This document shows, piece by piece, positions 37,301 to 48,218 of a stretch of 64,000 bases of DNA (position 1 is its first letter; every line of letters starts with the position of its first letter). The notes under the pieces are model-generated. The model was given only the letters and a program-made list of their open reading frames with translations. It ran no database searches and was not told the DNA's origin. The stretch lies in NCBI GenBank assembly GCA_037833965.1, contig AP031356.1, positions 9,818,501-9,882,500 of the forward strand, written 5' to 3'. The stretch comes from Marchantia polymorpha subsp. ruderalis. Taxonomy: Eukaryota > Streptophyta > Marchantiopsida > Marchantiales > Marchantiaceae. The position numbers were made by a program, and so were the translations under genes.

Positions 37301-39368
37301 GATCATGTACTAAAACGTATAACTTCAATAGCTTTGGATCCATGACCCCCTCATTTATAAGGGCCGGCAGGTGTTCCGTATTGTAGAGCTCTACAAATTT
37401 GCTGATAGGGTGTTCATCACTAGAAGAAACGGCCTGTATACCTGTTCCGGACAGAAAACAGATGAAAAGTCAATTGTGAGAGGCGTAGGACATGCATGAA
37501 AGGCTACGCTGCACACGCTGAAAAGCCTGTGCATCCCTTGCCAGCCGTATCTCGCAGGCCCTTGCCACAGCAAGTGTTGCTAAACTGCCAGCTTCAAATT
37601 CAGTCAGAGCAAGAAAACGAAATTTTTGAATTTGGATTACTTTATGATTATGGACAGCTGGACATATTCAAAACAAGTAGACATCTATGACAATCACTAA
37701 GACTGTTCTCTTAGGAGATATCTTCTACCCAGGAAGCAAGGTCGCATGCTTACCTTTCCCTCGGCTAACCATATAATTATCCATTTGTAATCATATAGTT
37801 CAGGAAGAAAGGTAGAAACAATAAACATGAAAACTTAAATAAAATAAACTTGAATAAAATAAGTGTATCTCAGTGACAATTTTTTCCTCATTAGAAGCCT
37901 TAGTAGTTTTCTGGAGGTTGGAGCACTCACATGCAACAGGATGGTCCACGGCTTCGTGTTCAGAAAAGGCCAGAGTCCGCATGAACTCTTTGCTGTACTT
38001 CTGAAAGGATGGAGTTCGGGCATCTGCCATTGCCCCTGTTGAACACGACTCACAATTAGCCACCACTGCAACCAAGTTCAGGCAGCTTGGAACCTGAGGT
38101 AAGAAGACAGTTTATGGCCACGTAACCTTAAAGCAAGCTATCACAAGTATATACTTACGCATTTTCATAAAGTCACTCTTTTGAGCATCTCCTTCCTGTT
38201 CGCCAGCTAAATGGTCGTTGGTGTCGTTTACCACTTCCAGCAAACATAATTCGGCAGTCTGGCAAAACGCTTGATGAGAAGCTGTACCAAAAGAAATAGT
38301 TGATACCAGGTGACGAACTTCTTAAGTCAATGGTCATGGTGCACATGCCCTACAGCGAAGTATTGGCTTGAAAGAAACATCAAATTGATATACATCCATG
38401 ATAATTTACAGATTTGATTGCTCCAAGAATTTTTGGACCAGCGGGACTTGGAAGCTTTAGTAAAAGACATCCATGGGGGAAATGTCACGTGAAATCTGGA
38501 GGTAGTTCCAAGCCGTCCCAGAGTCCTTACGTATGTCCGCGGCAAAAAAAGTCCTCTAGGCAGTCTGATACATTTATCAAAGGACACGCGCACTGAATCT
38601 TTACCTCTGTCTGTGTTTGGCAAATCTCTGAGGCATAAAACATCCTGACATAGAATTCCTGCAACCGGTAAGGCTGCTCACTTGCGGTGCGTACTGGGAC
38701 TGCCAAATAGGATTTAAGAAAGTCAGATAGCGACGAGATCATAAAGCCATTCAGATCTCATTCAGGCCTTGTTCAACTGCTTACGTCTTCACTGTAACTA
38801 CAGTAGAGGGTTATAACATATGCGAGAGACATACAGCATGACAGAGTTGATAGTACGAGCTTGGATTCAACATTTGGTAGCGCTAACTGCAGTTCCAATT
38901 GGCTTAACACAAAAAGCCGGAGATTACAATCGACAAGTCAAAGGCATATTATATATTTAAGAGGAAACACAAGTTGAAGCAAAGTCAACGTTGTGTCGCT
39001 CCAGATAGCCAATACGTGAGTGACGTTGAAGCAAAGTCTTTTCCATACTTCAGAACTAAGCTTTGCACAGAGCATCCCCTAATGAGAGCACTTTTGGCAT
39101 GTAGGGAATCACCTCGTGAGATTGTTCTCAGCGCACACGTAATTATATGAGAGTTCTGATGCGGATAGCTGCAGTGCGAATTTATATTATGCGTGACAAC
39201 ATACATACCATTTACATTGGCGAGACTGCAGAATGGTGTGAGTAAATCCACGAAGCTAAGTGAATTTCTCTGGCATGATGCTTCCACCTTCGGAGTAGGA
39301 AGAACCATCACAACAGGGGCCATCTGCTGGCGCAGGGACTGCGCCAGCGCAAATCCTGCTCCTTCCAT
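22346..39368 (-). CDS. TRAPPC8: TRAPPC8/TRS85, subunit of the TRAPPIII vesicle-tethering complex, more than 20 exons
   Basis: TRAPPC8/TRS85 defines TRAPPIII, a membrane-tethering complex that activates Rab1/Ypt1-type GTPases in ER-Golgi traffic and autophagy. Coding blocks on the minus strand, with GT-AG ends where given, are 39368-39209 (start; VVMVLPTPKVEASCQRNSLS), 38699-38605 (VPVRTASEQPYRLQEF), about 38281-38159 (tentative), 38035-37931, 37433-37279, 37146-36966, 36716-36657, 36313-36233, 35023-34873 (YTYSSMESQIRVLADYAF), 34628-34542, 34142-34023, about 33929-33769, 33432-33335, about 33180-33041, about 32906-32814, 32549-32414, 32111-32001, about 31440-31342, 31132-30947, 27201-27091, 26196-26023, 25435-25267 (PLWLHASQAGTI), 25063-24761, 24242-24066, 23694-23472 and 23120-22346 (stop). 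Together they follow the plant TRS85 order: N-terminal region, TPR-like middle, beta-rich C-terminal half. Unresolved: a reading-frame gap between 38605 and 38281, the start of the block near 33180, a possible exon near 31,800, and any exon between 36233 and 35023. No definite disabling change is seen. Confidence 0.93.
24560..24704. repeat. Tandem pair of 73-bp units, each a long hairpin, in a TRAPPC8 intron
   Basis: Two near-identical copies start at 24,560 and 24,633 and differ mainly by A versus G at the third base before the right arm. Within each, TTGGAGTAATGAGACATTCT pairs with AGAATGTTTCATTACTCCAA (one G-U type mismatch, small loop with CTATAG). The hairpins lie at 24,565-24,614 and 24,638-24,687. 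They fall in the intron between the blocks ending at 24,761 and starting at 24,242. Confidence 0.88.
27395..30400. repeat. Higher-order tandem repeat array in the 3.7-kb TRAPPC8 intron
   Basis: The start motif ACGAAAACGGACAGT recurs at about 27,416, 27,978, 28,575, 29,097, 29,694 and 30,216, giving steps of 562, 597, 522, 597 and 522 bp. Two unit types alternate, so the real period at the right end is 1,119 bp. The block from about 27,978 and that from about 29,097 are nearly base-identical, which points to a recent duplication. Each unit repeats a related motif (CGAAAACGAACAGTCACAAG) about 174 bp further on. Each also carries a hairpin around CTCTCCCTCAACGAC / GTCGTTGAAGGAGAG. Repeated 60-80-codon frames on both strands are shadows of the repeat. 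The array lies between coding blocks 31132-30947 and 27201-27091, whose protein segments (LKFRVLG then HMPRLEVSLHEMP) join in frame, so it is intronic. Confidence 0.92.
31497..31795. repeat. Diverged tandem duplication of about 150 bp inside TRAPPC8
   Basis: TTGAGTCCAGTTCGATCTTG at about 31,499 and TTGAGTCCACTTCGATCTCG at about 31,650 begin two copies. Both continue through matching GGAGGAC-GCTTTC, CCAACAC-TATTTA and CTATCCATCCT / CTGTCCATCCT elements. The copies are strongly diverged. They lie between coding blocks 32111-32001 and 31440-31342, so one may derive from an exon or both from intron sequence. Confidence 0.7.
36092..36143. repeat. Perfect 25-bp inverted repeat with 2-base spacer in a TRAPPC8 intron
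   Basis: The arm starts CGTTGTACTTTCGTTCCCTT and ends TGAAA. It is followed by CA and the exact reverse complement of the arm. It lies in the intron between blocks 36313-36233 and 35023-34873. A perfect palindrome of this size is easily lost, so it is probably young. Confidence 0.92.
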
Positions 39369-40445
39369 CTTTCCCCTACTTGGCGCCAGTCAGTTTCATA
39401 TTGCTGCCATAGAGACGATACTTTTCGAGTTTATCCTCTGGGTTGTCCAGCTCGTCCAATTTGAACCTAAATTCACAGATTCCAATCGAGCCCAGGAAAT
39501 GATGACTACCACAGCTCCACTAGTTGCTGGCGAGAAAATCCTCGGTCCACAGCCCATTCATGTGCAGAGTCTTCTACAGCGAGCATGAACCTCAATCACT
39601 TCCAACCTGAGGTAAACAATAGTGCGTGTAGGGAGGAATATGTACTATGTTGTCTTCGACTTGTACCTTGCATTTGAAGTGTACAAGATCTGAAATCGAA
39701 AGAAGCACACCGCGCTACGAGGTCTTGTGGAAGACCGGACATATATTAGAAAAGAAAATATACACAGGCTGGGTGTTGATAAAAAAAACACCTCCCCGTT
39801 TTGGATTTTCAAATTCCGACAATGAGGACTGGCTGGAGTTGTGTTCTAGGGTTTAAAGTCGATCACAAAGTGCACCTCACTTTCCGATCTGAATATAGTC
39901 TGCATTGGAATTCCTGCTCTCGAGAGGAAGTCCCTTCCCTCAAAATAATTCACTCATCCTCCGTCAATTGCCAACAAACCACCATCACTGCAGCACGCCT
40001 CCACGGCCTACACAACTCGGTAAGCCAAGAGACGAGCCTGGATCGACATGAACGAGCAATCCCCGCCAACTTCAACAGGAGCAAAGAATGAAACAGCTCG
40101 CGGTCAATTGCGCCTCACAGTGACGTGCATTCAATCCACCAAATGCAGCGAGGGAGCGCTCTTCAAAACGCAGTGAACATCGAAGGGAGGCGAGAGTACA
40201 GGAATCGTCGATCGGACGACATATGTTTTGAATCAATGCCCCCAACTCTCTCCCTCGCTGCTTCTCCTCGTCCTCCTGCCCCGGCTCCTGCGTGTCGTCG
40301 TCGTCAGTCGGTCGGCCGATTGAGCTTCCGCTGCACTTCTTCCTTCTTTGCTGCTCCTCTCTCGTCACGGAGCATCTCAAGGGAGGAGTGAACTGGAGGG
40401 ATCCTCAGCTCCACTGCCCGCCCAGTCCTTCCCCAACCCCTGGGA

Positions 40446-40490
40446 CCCTGCCCTGCCCTGCCCTCCCCTCCCCTCCCCTCCCCTCTCCCA
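40446..40490 (+). repeat. CCCTG/CCCCT pyrimidine-rich microsatellite
   Basis: Three CCCTG-type units are followed by about four CCCCT units and CTCCC. Such homopyrimidine tracts are frequent near plant transcription starts. This one lies about 1.1 kb upstream of the TRAPPC8 start codon. Confidence 0.85.
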
Positions 40491-40655
40491 CTGCAAGATT
40501 AGCACCCAAACTTTCGGACTTTTCGCTCCGACATCAAGGGCACCTTTTTGTTGGATGACATGAAGTACTTATACGGAGCTGAAGGCAGAACACGCGCAAA
40601 ATTATTTGCTGCAAAAGTGACAGAAGTTGTTACGCACAAATGAAAACCTTCTCAC

Positions 40656-40681
40656 GAAAGAAAGAAAGAAAGAAAGAAAGG
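40656..40681 (+). repeat. GAAA tetranucleotide microsatellite
   Basis: About six uninterrupted GAAA units lie in the TRAPPC8-PPR intergenic region. Confidence 0.9.
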
Positions 40682-41981
40682 AGGTGCGACAAAGGACCCA
40701 AAGCACAGGATTCCACATGAGGCGCTAGAAAAAAATATTAATAATAATAATGCAAGCAAGCAAGCAAGGAGACGAAGAGAAGGCAGGCAATGGTAAAAAG
40801 GCAAGCCCGCTCGTCCAGTTGGCCCAGAGAAATCCTAGAAAACCGAGCACTGCCTTGGTCTAGTCGTTTTAGGAGGGGGGGAGCCATTCATGGAACCACG
40901 GAACACCCCAATCGCATCACAATGCGAAATTCGTTCGACGGACGTTTCGGCTCTCTCAGTGGATGCCCTCGATCGGTGGGACCGCACGAGCCTGGCCTTG
41001 GAGTTTGGCGGAGGACACGACATTCACCTCTTGCCAAAAGAAGCTATTACCCGGAAGTCCAATTCCGCCCATTGGAGTGCCCGCACCTCTCATGTATTAA
41101 ATTCTTCTAGTCCCAAATAATATCTCTATTATGAGATATGAGAAGTGATCAGGCCTACTACTGCGAACGAGTTCCGCGGCATACTCTGTAGCCTCTTCCC
41201 TTCCCTTCCATTTCCTTCCTGTCCTTACATATATTTTACTAGTCCGACGGTCAGAAAGTCGAGACCTACGGACGCTTTGTTATGTCCGACGGAACAGACG
41301 AAGCTCCACCGGTTGAATGAATCCTAGTGATACGTGGTTACAGAACAATGGGTGCAAGTACAGTACACCGTGAACGTAACTGTGATCCATAGGCCGTAAA
41401 CTATGGATTTTGGCTCCCCACTGAACCCCGTACCTTACACTGCAGTTACAGTCGACCACTACTCTGCGACGACGTCTTTTGTCGTCCGACATCGTCTGAA
41501 CAATGCTGACGGTCGAGACTTGACTTCTCCGCAGAAAGAGAGCAGAGGAGTGCAGTCGAATCGAGAGTAACCACGGCAATATCTCCAGGGACGAAACCGG
41601 AACGCATTTCGTTTCCGGCTGCGAGCCGGATTGTCATTGGCGCAGTTTGCTTTGCAAGGTTATTGATTAGTGCACGCAGTTGTGGGTGGATAGGGGCCAC
41701 GTGAGTTAGCGGATGGTGACCCGGGGACGGGGAACTCGAGCTCGGTAACCCTAAGAGCCCATAGGCTGCCGGAAGTTGGAACCTTCCGCGTTCGAAGAAG
41801 AAGAAGAAAAGGAAGTAGAAGTTGGAAGAAGGAAGGGGTGCGAGAAGTCAGCAGGTGGAAATGTGGAGTTGTGGTGAGCAGAGGGGAGGAGCATACGGAA
41901 GCTGGCAGGGCAGCTAGCGCGAATCGCCAGGGATGCAGTTAGAAGGTGGAGTGTAGAAGGAGGGGAGGTACGAGGAGGGAT

Positions 41982-44094
41982 ATGCAAACCGTGGTTTCCC
42001 GACTCTGGCAGACTCCGTCTGTCGCCATGTTCAGGTCGGGAGCTTTGCGGAATCTCAACAATGCTCGAACTATTTCGAATTGCCTCATAAGAACACATTG
42101 TCTCTCGAAGTCAGATTTCACAGTTTCGGCTGTTGTTCTTCGCGAGAGGAGATCGGACCAGGATAGATATTCGAAGTACTCGAGGTATTTCCTCAGCTTC
42201 TGCTCGTGCCTTTTTTTTTTTTTTGGGTGACTGGTTGCCTCTGCCCACATTTACGCTGCCGAATGGAATCAGGGTGTAGCAAAATCACTTCGTTTCTTAG
42301 TGACTAATTTGTTTTATTGGTGTTTCGTAGACCGTCACCTCTTCACGTTGACCCTCTAGATAAATCGCAACAGCGGAAGAAGTTCGCATTTCCGGAGCAG
42401 ACTCCCAGGCTTGAGGTAATTGTTACATTCGTGAGGAATGGATGTTCTGTCGCCTCCTGGAGTTGATATTTTTAATCTGGAAATGTGTGAAAAAATTGTG
42501 GAATTCTCCCAGCTAAGTTTGATCGTGGAGCTTGGCCTGATTTCAGTTCTGTCGTTCTGAACGCCATGGTTCAAGCTAAATCCTTTGGGTCTTGGTGTTC
42601 CCTTCTTCTGCAAGGCAGATCACTGCTGGAGGTGGTCCTCGCCCAAGAGCACCGCGACAATGGAAGACCAAGACCAGACGAGGCTCTATTGCTAAGTCTG
42701 TGAAGCTCATTGACATTGTAAGTTTCATTCGTGGCAATTGCAGTCCAGCCGCTGCTTTGCTTTACTTGCGGTGCAGTATCTGTTGGGAGCTTGGTCTTGA
42801 ATTTCACGGAGCAAGATGAGGGGCCAGAAATTCAATTACGATTCGGATATGTATGAAGGTGCACAATCTGTCCAACGTGAAGGAGGAAATTTATAATACA
42901 CTTGACGCCTGGATCGCCTGGGATTTAGAGTTCCCTCTGATCGCTGTCAAGAAAGCGATAAAAGATTTAAGTGCCAACGGAGAGTGGAGGCGCGTTATAC
43001 AGGTAGTTCTCTCATCCATGTAGATACCACGGAGTCGGCTCTTTCGTATGATGTATTGTGAACCTTCCCATTGATGACGTGCATTTGGGCATCTGACTTC
43101 GTGGCAAGAAATAATCAGGACCATGGAAGTTGAACAAGTTCATGGTGCCCTAGTTCGGTCCAGATGCCTCTGTATCAGTAGATGGAAGTTGGCATGAAAT
43201 TCTGAAGACAAACGAGTTTGCTAGTAAGGTTAGGATATTGCATGGTCCAATTTGAGAGCATTGAGGGCTGTACTTTGTTAGACAATACGTACCGCTATGG
43301 ATTCACAGGGTAGGTGTGCGTCGATAGATTTCACTCTAGGATGCACTCTTATGTGTTACCCATGTATGGAGCTTGTGATCGCAGCTTACGAAATGGATGT
43401 TAGACAAAGGTCAAGGGAAAACTTTGGCAACGTATCTTACGCTTTTAGAAGCTCTCGATCATGAGGGAAGAGTCGACGAAGCAGAGGTTTTATGGGAGAA
43501 GGTCTTCCAGGAGAACATGGAGTGTATCCCACGAACAATGTTCTCGCGTATGATCAGCATGTACCAACGTTATGGAAAGCCGAAGCAACTGTTGAAGGTG
43601 AGCGTCTAAACTGCATAATATCTCATGGGCGATCATGATCCACTGTGAACTGAATATCATGTTGGTCGCTTTTTTAGAGGCTACTTATACTAAGAGGCTA
43701 CTACAGGCTCTGTATACACAAATAATGTCGTCAGCGGGAGCTACACAATCGTGAAAGTTTAGTGTCAACGATAAATTTTAGTTTCAGATGCATTATCTTA
43801 CAGCTTCGGCTGCAATTGACATGTAATAAATGGGTTTGTGCTTCTGATGACTTTAGATCGATTTGTTATGATCATGTGAAGGTCTTTGCGGACATGGAAG
43901 AGTTGGGTGTAAAGCCTGATTTCGGTACCGTGAAGAGGGTATCGAAGATATATGCCGACTTCGGATACCCCGAGTACGCTCAGTCACTGTGGAAAAAGTA
44001 CCCCTTCGACTCTGAGGGCAAATTTGTCAGAAAGGAGCGTCCTTCGCGAGGTCCTGGACGAGAAGGTACATCCAAGAGCGCACATCTCACTTGA
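41982..44094 (+). CDS. Small P-class PPR protein, At4g21190/At4g18975-like, six exons
   Basis: Exons 41982-42184, 42331-42415, 42619-42717, 42859-43002, 43385-43597 and 43882-44094 join at GT-AG sites into 957 bases in one frame (318 residues). The first 65 or so residues are rich in R, S, L and T and poor in acidic residues ([20 protein letters not shown]), as in an organelle transit peptide. Exon 3 gives [20 protein letters not shown] and exon 4 [20 protein letters not shown] and [15 protein letters not shown]. Exons 5-6 give PPR-like helical pairs ([40 protein letters not shown]). This is the layout of the plant family that includes Arabidopsis At4g21190 and At4g18975. Such proteins bind organellar RNA; the target cannot be inferred. 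The last residues (after [11 protein letters not shown]) are basic and variable. The 5' end is inferred from the first in-frame ATG with a good transit-like leader. Confidence 0.9.
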
Positions 44095-47072
44095 TTCTTC
44101 GTTAGCTTGATCCGGCACATTGCTTCACAACCGCCTTGCCTGTGGTTTTCTCGCATGCTCTTTCCTCAGGACCAGCATTGCGTGTAGACCCCATGAACTC
44201 CTGTATTTCAAAAGTTAGGATTTATAGAAACTCTTTCAAAGAAAGATAATATCATAGATCCAGTTTCATGCTTCTTCTACATAATCCTGACTCCCCTCTC
44301 TGTTACACGCAAATCCAGAAATAATCAAAACTCCATCGAGGCAAGGAACGAAGAAGTCAGATGGTATCAAAGTCGGGGATAATGTTGCATGACCACCTAT
44401 GAAGCGAACGTTGAAATGAGCGAGATGATGCTCAAGTGTGGTGAATGAAGCAGTAGCAACTGATATATACATCAGTTGATCAAGATCTAACTATCTCTCA
44501 GCTTCTAGCTGAGAAGGATTACAGTTCCACCATTCATCAGATGCTTCACAGTCTAGTTTACCGGGCAGTACAGAGCTTTTGATTTTCGGGATTCAAAACA
44601 CCTGTTGCCCATTGCCCTTGTAACGAAGCTACATGTACATAACTTGAGAGAATTTTATTAAGGTTACACGCCGGATGTAAATGATATGAGTAATGAGTGA
44701 TATTGATTTCATGGAAAACCTTTGCCTCATCAGTACTTAAAAATGGTGCTGCTCGGAGAAATAAATACTCCAAGTCAAGCACAATCCCTCCTACCTCGGA
44801 ATCAACCGCACGTCTTAAATCTTGGTTGGACTAAATTTTGCAGGTGATATATTAGTTTCGCTTTATCACTTATTTGACAAAATTAAAGTTCAGTACAAGT
44901 AATATCAAAAAGAAATATGCGTTAATTGTAACCCCACATTCTTGTTCCTGGTTACCTCCTTGTACACACGAATCTCGGTTATGCTTTTGGGCCCATTTTT
45001 TGTTATATTTCCTCGCTGCTATCACGACTTAAATAGTTCATGGACCGATCTAGGAAGCGTGAATATGTGGAATGCATTTCAGTCTTAATGAGTTATTTCT
45101 GAGAGAAAGTTTTCGACTTAGTGAAAGCTATACTTCATAGTCACATTAAATAACTTTCTTCTGTATTCTGCCCTAAACTCTAAATCTCTGACCACGTTAA
45201 GAGCTGAATTCATGAGGATACACCCAGCATATCACATAACACCGTCTTACAATTCATATGGGCTCGATGTAATACTAACTAAGTAACCCTCGTGTTGTTG
45301 ACACTTTGTTAAACTTAAACAATGAAACTGTAGTAACTTCAACATATATAATTTTGTCTTGTTTTTTCTGTGTCATGGGAGTTATTATTGTTTTTTCCTA
45401 AATATTTGAATGGATTAATTTATTTATTTTCATCATTATTCAAAAAGGCGATTGAATTAAATCTGATTGAATAATTTCTTTAAAAGGAAAAGAAAACTGT
45501 CTTTCAAGAAGTGTTAGCAAACGATTTATCTAAAACTTTACTCACATTTTTTAATCTGGTGGTTTAGAATTTTCGTCCGATATTTTTGATCTAAAACGAT
45601 TTTTAAATCAGAACTTTATATATAATTGACATAAAATAACTTTCTGAAGGTACGTATGTGATACGGAAAATCCGAAATAAAAATACTCAATTTCAATTTA
45701 TACAAATTTGAAACCCTGAATACTTTATATCTCATTGACCGATCTACAACAAATAAAAATGTGTACACTACACTTCAGATTTGTATTTGAACAAGTTTCA
45801 TTGTAAAGTAAATCTCCTTTCATTCAAAGTACACTTCTTCGTATGTTTCATTCATTTTCAGTTAAACTAGTCAAGACTTGAAAGTATTTCAAGATACTAT
45901 CATAAATGAATAATATGACATGACCATTTGCATCTTTGTGAGCATCTTGAAGAAGAATCAACAACAAGTGAGATATCATTCTCCACACTTTGCAGATTCA
46001 TTTAAGACAAAGTATGTTCTTGCATGTATAACATCTAAGCATATGATTAATGGCATGTATAACAAAACCTAGTGTTATCATGTTCAATTATTAGTCCTGG
46101 TACTAGTGTTGTTTGAACACGAGCTGATTAGATCATTGGCTAATGTCACATGATATATTCCTCATGTTGAGGCTATTTGGTGGCAAACCCCGTGTCAAAT
46201 GTTTGGTTTCAACTTGATAAGGTATTATCCACCTGGTGGTCCCTTTTAAACAATCAGTTCAAGAGATGTCGTGGCGTAGAAGATGATATATCAAACATAA
46301 CATGGCGGCAAACCTGCTATGCCCCTACTGCATGAACTACAAACCTGACATACTCGGTATCGGAAATTCTGAATGTATTTGGATGGATGGTTGCTGCAAC
46401 TGGGAGACGTCATAAGATTCAGCGAGCGAATTAGTGTAATGAGAAAAAGCACGAATGGGGAAATATGAAAAGGTTCGCAGTTCTTTGATAATTGCAGTCC
46501 GGGATGAAATAAAATTCTCGAGAGGAGAGGACGAAAGAAAGAAGGGACTGGAGGGGTCTGTCGGAACGGAGCTGAGCTGAGTTCGTAATGGGCACACAAC
46601 GTTCAGAAACTGATGCAATCGTCGTCAAACTCCGTAGTCCGCGCCAGTTACTGATCGCGGAAATTGACATCACCGTCGACCTTGAGGATGCGTGAATCGC
46701 CCTGCCATTTGGCTCGGGTATTACTGCTGCAATCAACAATCGAAGCACGATGTCCTTCTCGCCGAGAGATTCCAGTGCGGAGTCTGGATGCCTCAAAAGT
46801 CTGTAAGGTGTGATCCGTGCGGGGCTCTGTGATTTGTGAGCTGAGCGGGCTTTGCAGGACGTGGGAAGAAGTTCAACCTGGCGAACTTCGAATTCGCAGG
46901 TTCTCTCCTCACCATGCGTGGGCGAGGGAAATCCGTGAACCAGTTTGAACGGTAGCTCTGGTCGCGGAGGATCATGGTTCCGGTCGGCAGGTCATGAGTG
47001 GAGACTGGTGGAGTTCGTCTTTGAATCAAGAGGATGTGAAACTTGGACGCTTTTGCTGGAGCAATTTGCGAC
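44095..47072. other. Spacer between PPR and IMP2 genes
   Basis: The first few hundred bases should hold the PPR 3' untranslated region. Sequence from about 45,300 to 46,100 is AT-rich. Open frames at 46,291-46,796 on the minus strand overlap each other and are not recognisable. No RNA gene or repeat array was seen. Confidence 0.5.
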
Positions 47073-48218
47073 ATGGGTACTCCGCAGGTGATATTAGGTT
47101 TGCTGAGAAGATTCTTGAAAGGCGCAGCAGTAGGAGTGGCTGCAGGGATCACCGTAGCTGATAGATTTGGCTCTGTAGTGCGGTTGAATGGCCGATCCAT
47201 GCAGCCCACATTCAACCCGGAGGATTCGGACTCTCCTAGCAAGGACATTGTGGTGGTGGAAAAATTCTGTCTGCGCAACTTCAGCTTCACCCGCGGAGAC
47301 GTCGTGGCATTCAGGTTTTCATCATGCGTGCTATCATTTATAATTTCTTCTTTGGAGTCATTAGCCGTCAAATCAGGAAACTGGCTCTGCTTGTTGCTCA
47401 GCCTTGTGTCGAACTTGCAGCTTGTACTTCATTCATCTAGAACGTAATTTCAATTCTAGATGCCTCACCTCCGATTGATGCATGAAAGTTCGCATCTATC
47501 GGAGGTGAGTTTCTGCCGGAAGCAGAATTAGAAAATAGCCTTTTGGACTCAGTTCCGATGGCATTTGCGTAGGAAACCTCCATGAGTTTGATGTTGTGAG
47601 TTTGGATTCTTGCTGCTTGAACAAGTTCCGGAAACATGTCATAACCCGCTCGGGACAGGTCACCGCAGGATCCAAAGGAGTACCTTGTGAAACGCCTAAT
47701 AGCACTTCAAGAGGACTGGATTACCGTGCCTGGAACATACGAGATCTTGCAAATTCCCAAAGGCCACTGCTGGGTTGAAGGCGACAATGTGGATGTTAGT
47801 TTAGACTCCAAAGAATTCGGCCCTGTGAGTCACTCATTCCTCGTTCATTAGTTGTTTCGTTTTTTTGAGGATACTGTGTCGCACTCTTGAGAATTAAGCG
47901 CAGTATCAGCTCCAGATGGGGAGGTGATTGATGACAAACTATAGAAGTGGGCATATCATGTGTAGCAAGTCAATACATTCAGTGCACCAAACTTGGCGAA
48001 ATAGGATAGACGGGCGCCTCCAGAGTTTTTGTGTAGTCATAACGATAGTGATGTGCTGCTTTATTTATGCTGATCATAGCTGTTGTGGAGTTCTACAGAT
48101 TCCGATAGCACTCATGCGTGGACGGGTCACCCATGTCGTATGGCCACCGCAAAGACTGGGCCCAGTTGAAAGTAAGTACCCAACCGGGCGTGTTTTTTCG
48201 GGAAAGGATGGTCGATGA
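47073..48218 (+). CDS. IMP2: Mitochondrial inner membrane protease subunit 2 (IMP2), three exons
   Basis: Exons 47073-47314, 47659-47824 and 48099-48218 join at GT-AG sites into 528 bases (175 residues), the usual size for the family. IMP2 is an S26/type I signal peptidase that removes sorting signals from proteins exported to the mitochondrial intermembrane space. Exon 1 has the N-terminal membrane segment (GAAVGVAAGITVADRFG), the catalytic serine box NGRSMQPTFNP and GDVVAFR. Exon 2 completes FRSPQDPKEYLVKRLIALQ, which contains the catalytic lysine (VKR), and adds PKGHCWVEGDNVDVSLDSKE. Exon 3 gives GRVTHVVWPPQRLGPVE near the C terminus. Both catalytic residues are present and there are no stops. 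Alternative splicing at a GTAAGT just after PVES would extend the message differently, but family length favours the stop at 48,216-48,218. Confidence 0.94.
47464..47515. repeat. Inverted repeat in the first IMP2 intron
   Basis: CTCACCTCCGAT and ATCGGAGGTGAG form 12-bp arms about 22-25 bases apart, and the loop itself contains GATGCATGAAAGTTCGCATC, a weaker inner stem. The element lies wholly inside the intron between 47,314 and 47,659. Confidence 0.75.

Larger units (their letters stand above)
39369..41981. promoter_or_regulatory. Divergent intergenic region between TRAPPC8 and the PPR gene
   Basis: TRAPPC8 is transcribed leftward from about 39,370 and the PPR gene rightward toward 41,982, so the 2.6 kb between them should hold both promoters. 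Visible low-complexity elements are a CCCTGCCCTG/CCCCTCCCCT pyrimidine tract (40,446-40,490), a GAAA run (40,656-40,681), an ATA run and then GCAA units (40,733-40,769), and a GAAGAA stretch (about 41,796-41,812). No TATA box can be assigned confidently. Overlapping frames of 70-130 codons on both strands show no family resemblance. Confidence 0.5.

Noticed and set aside
46793-47371. 192-codon minus-strand open frame
   Set aside because: It is antisense to IMP2 exon 1 and resembles no protein family; the plus strand holds the conserved protease.
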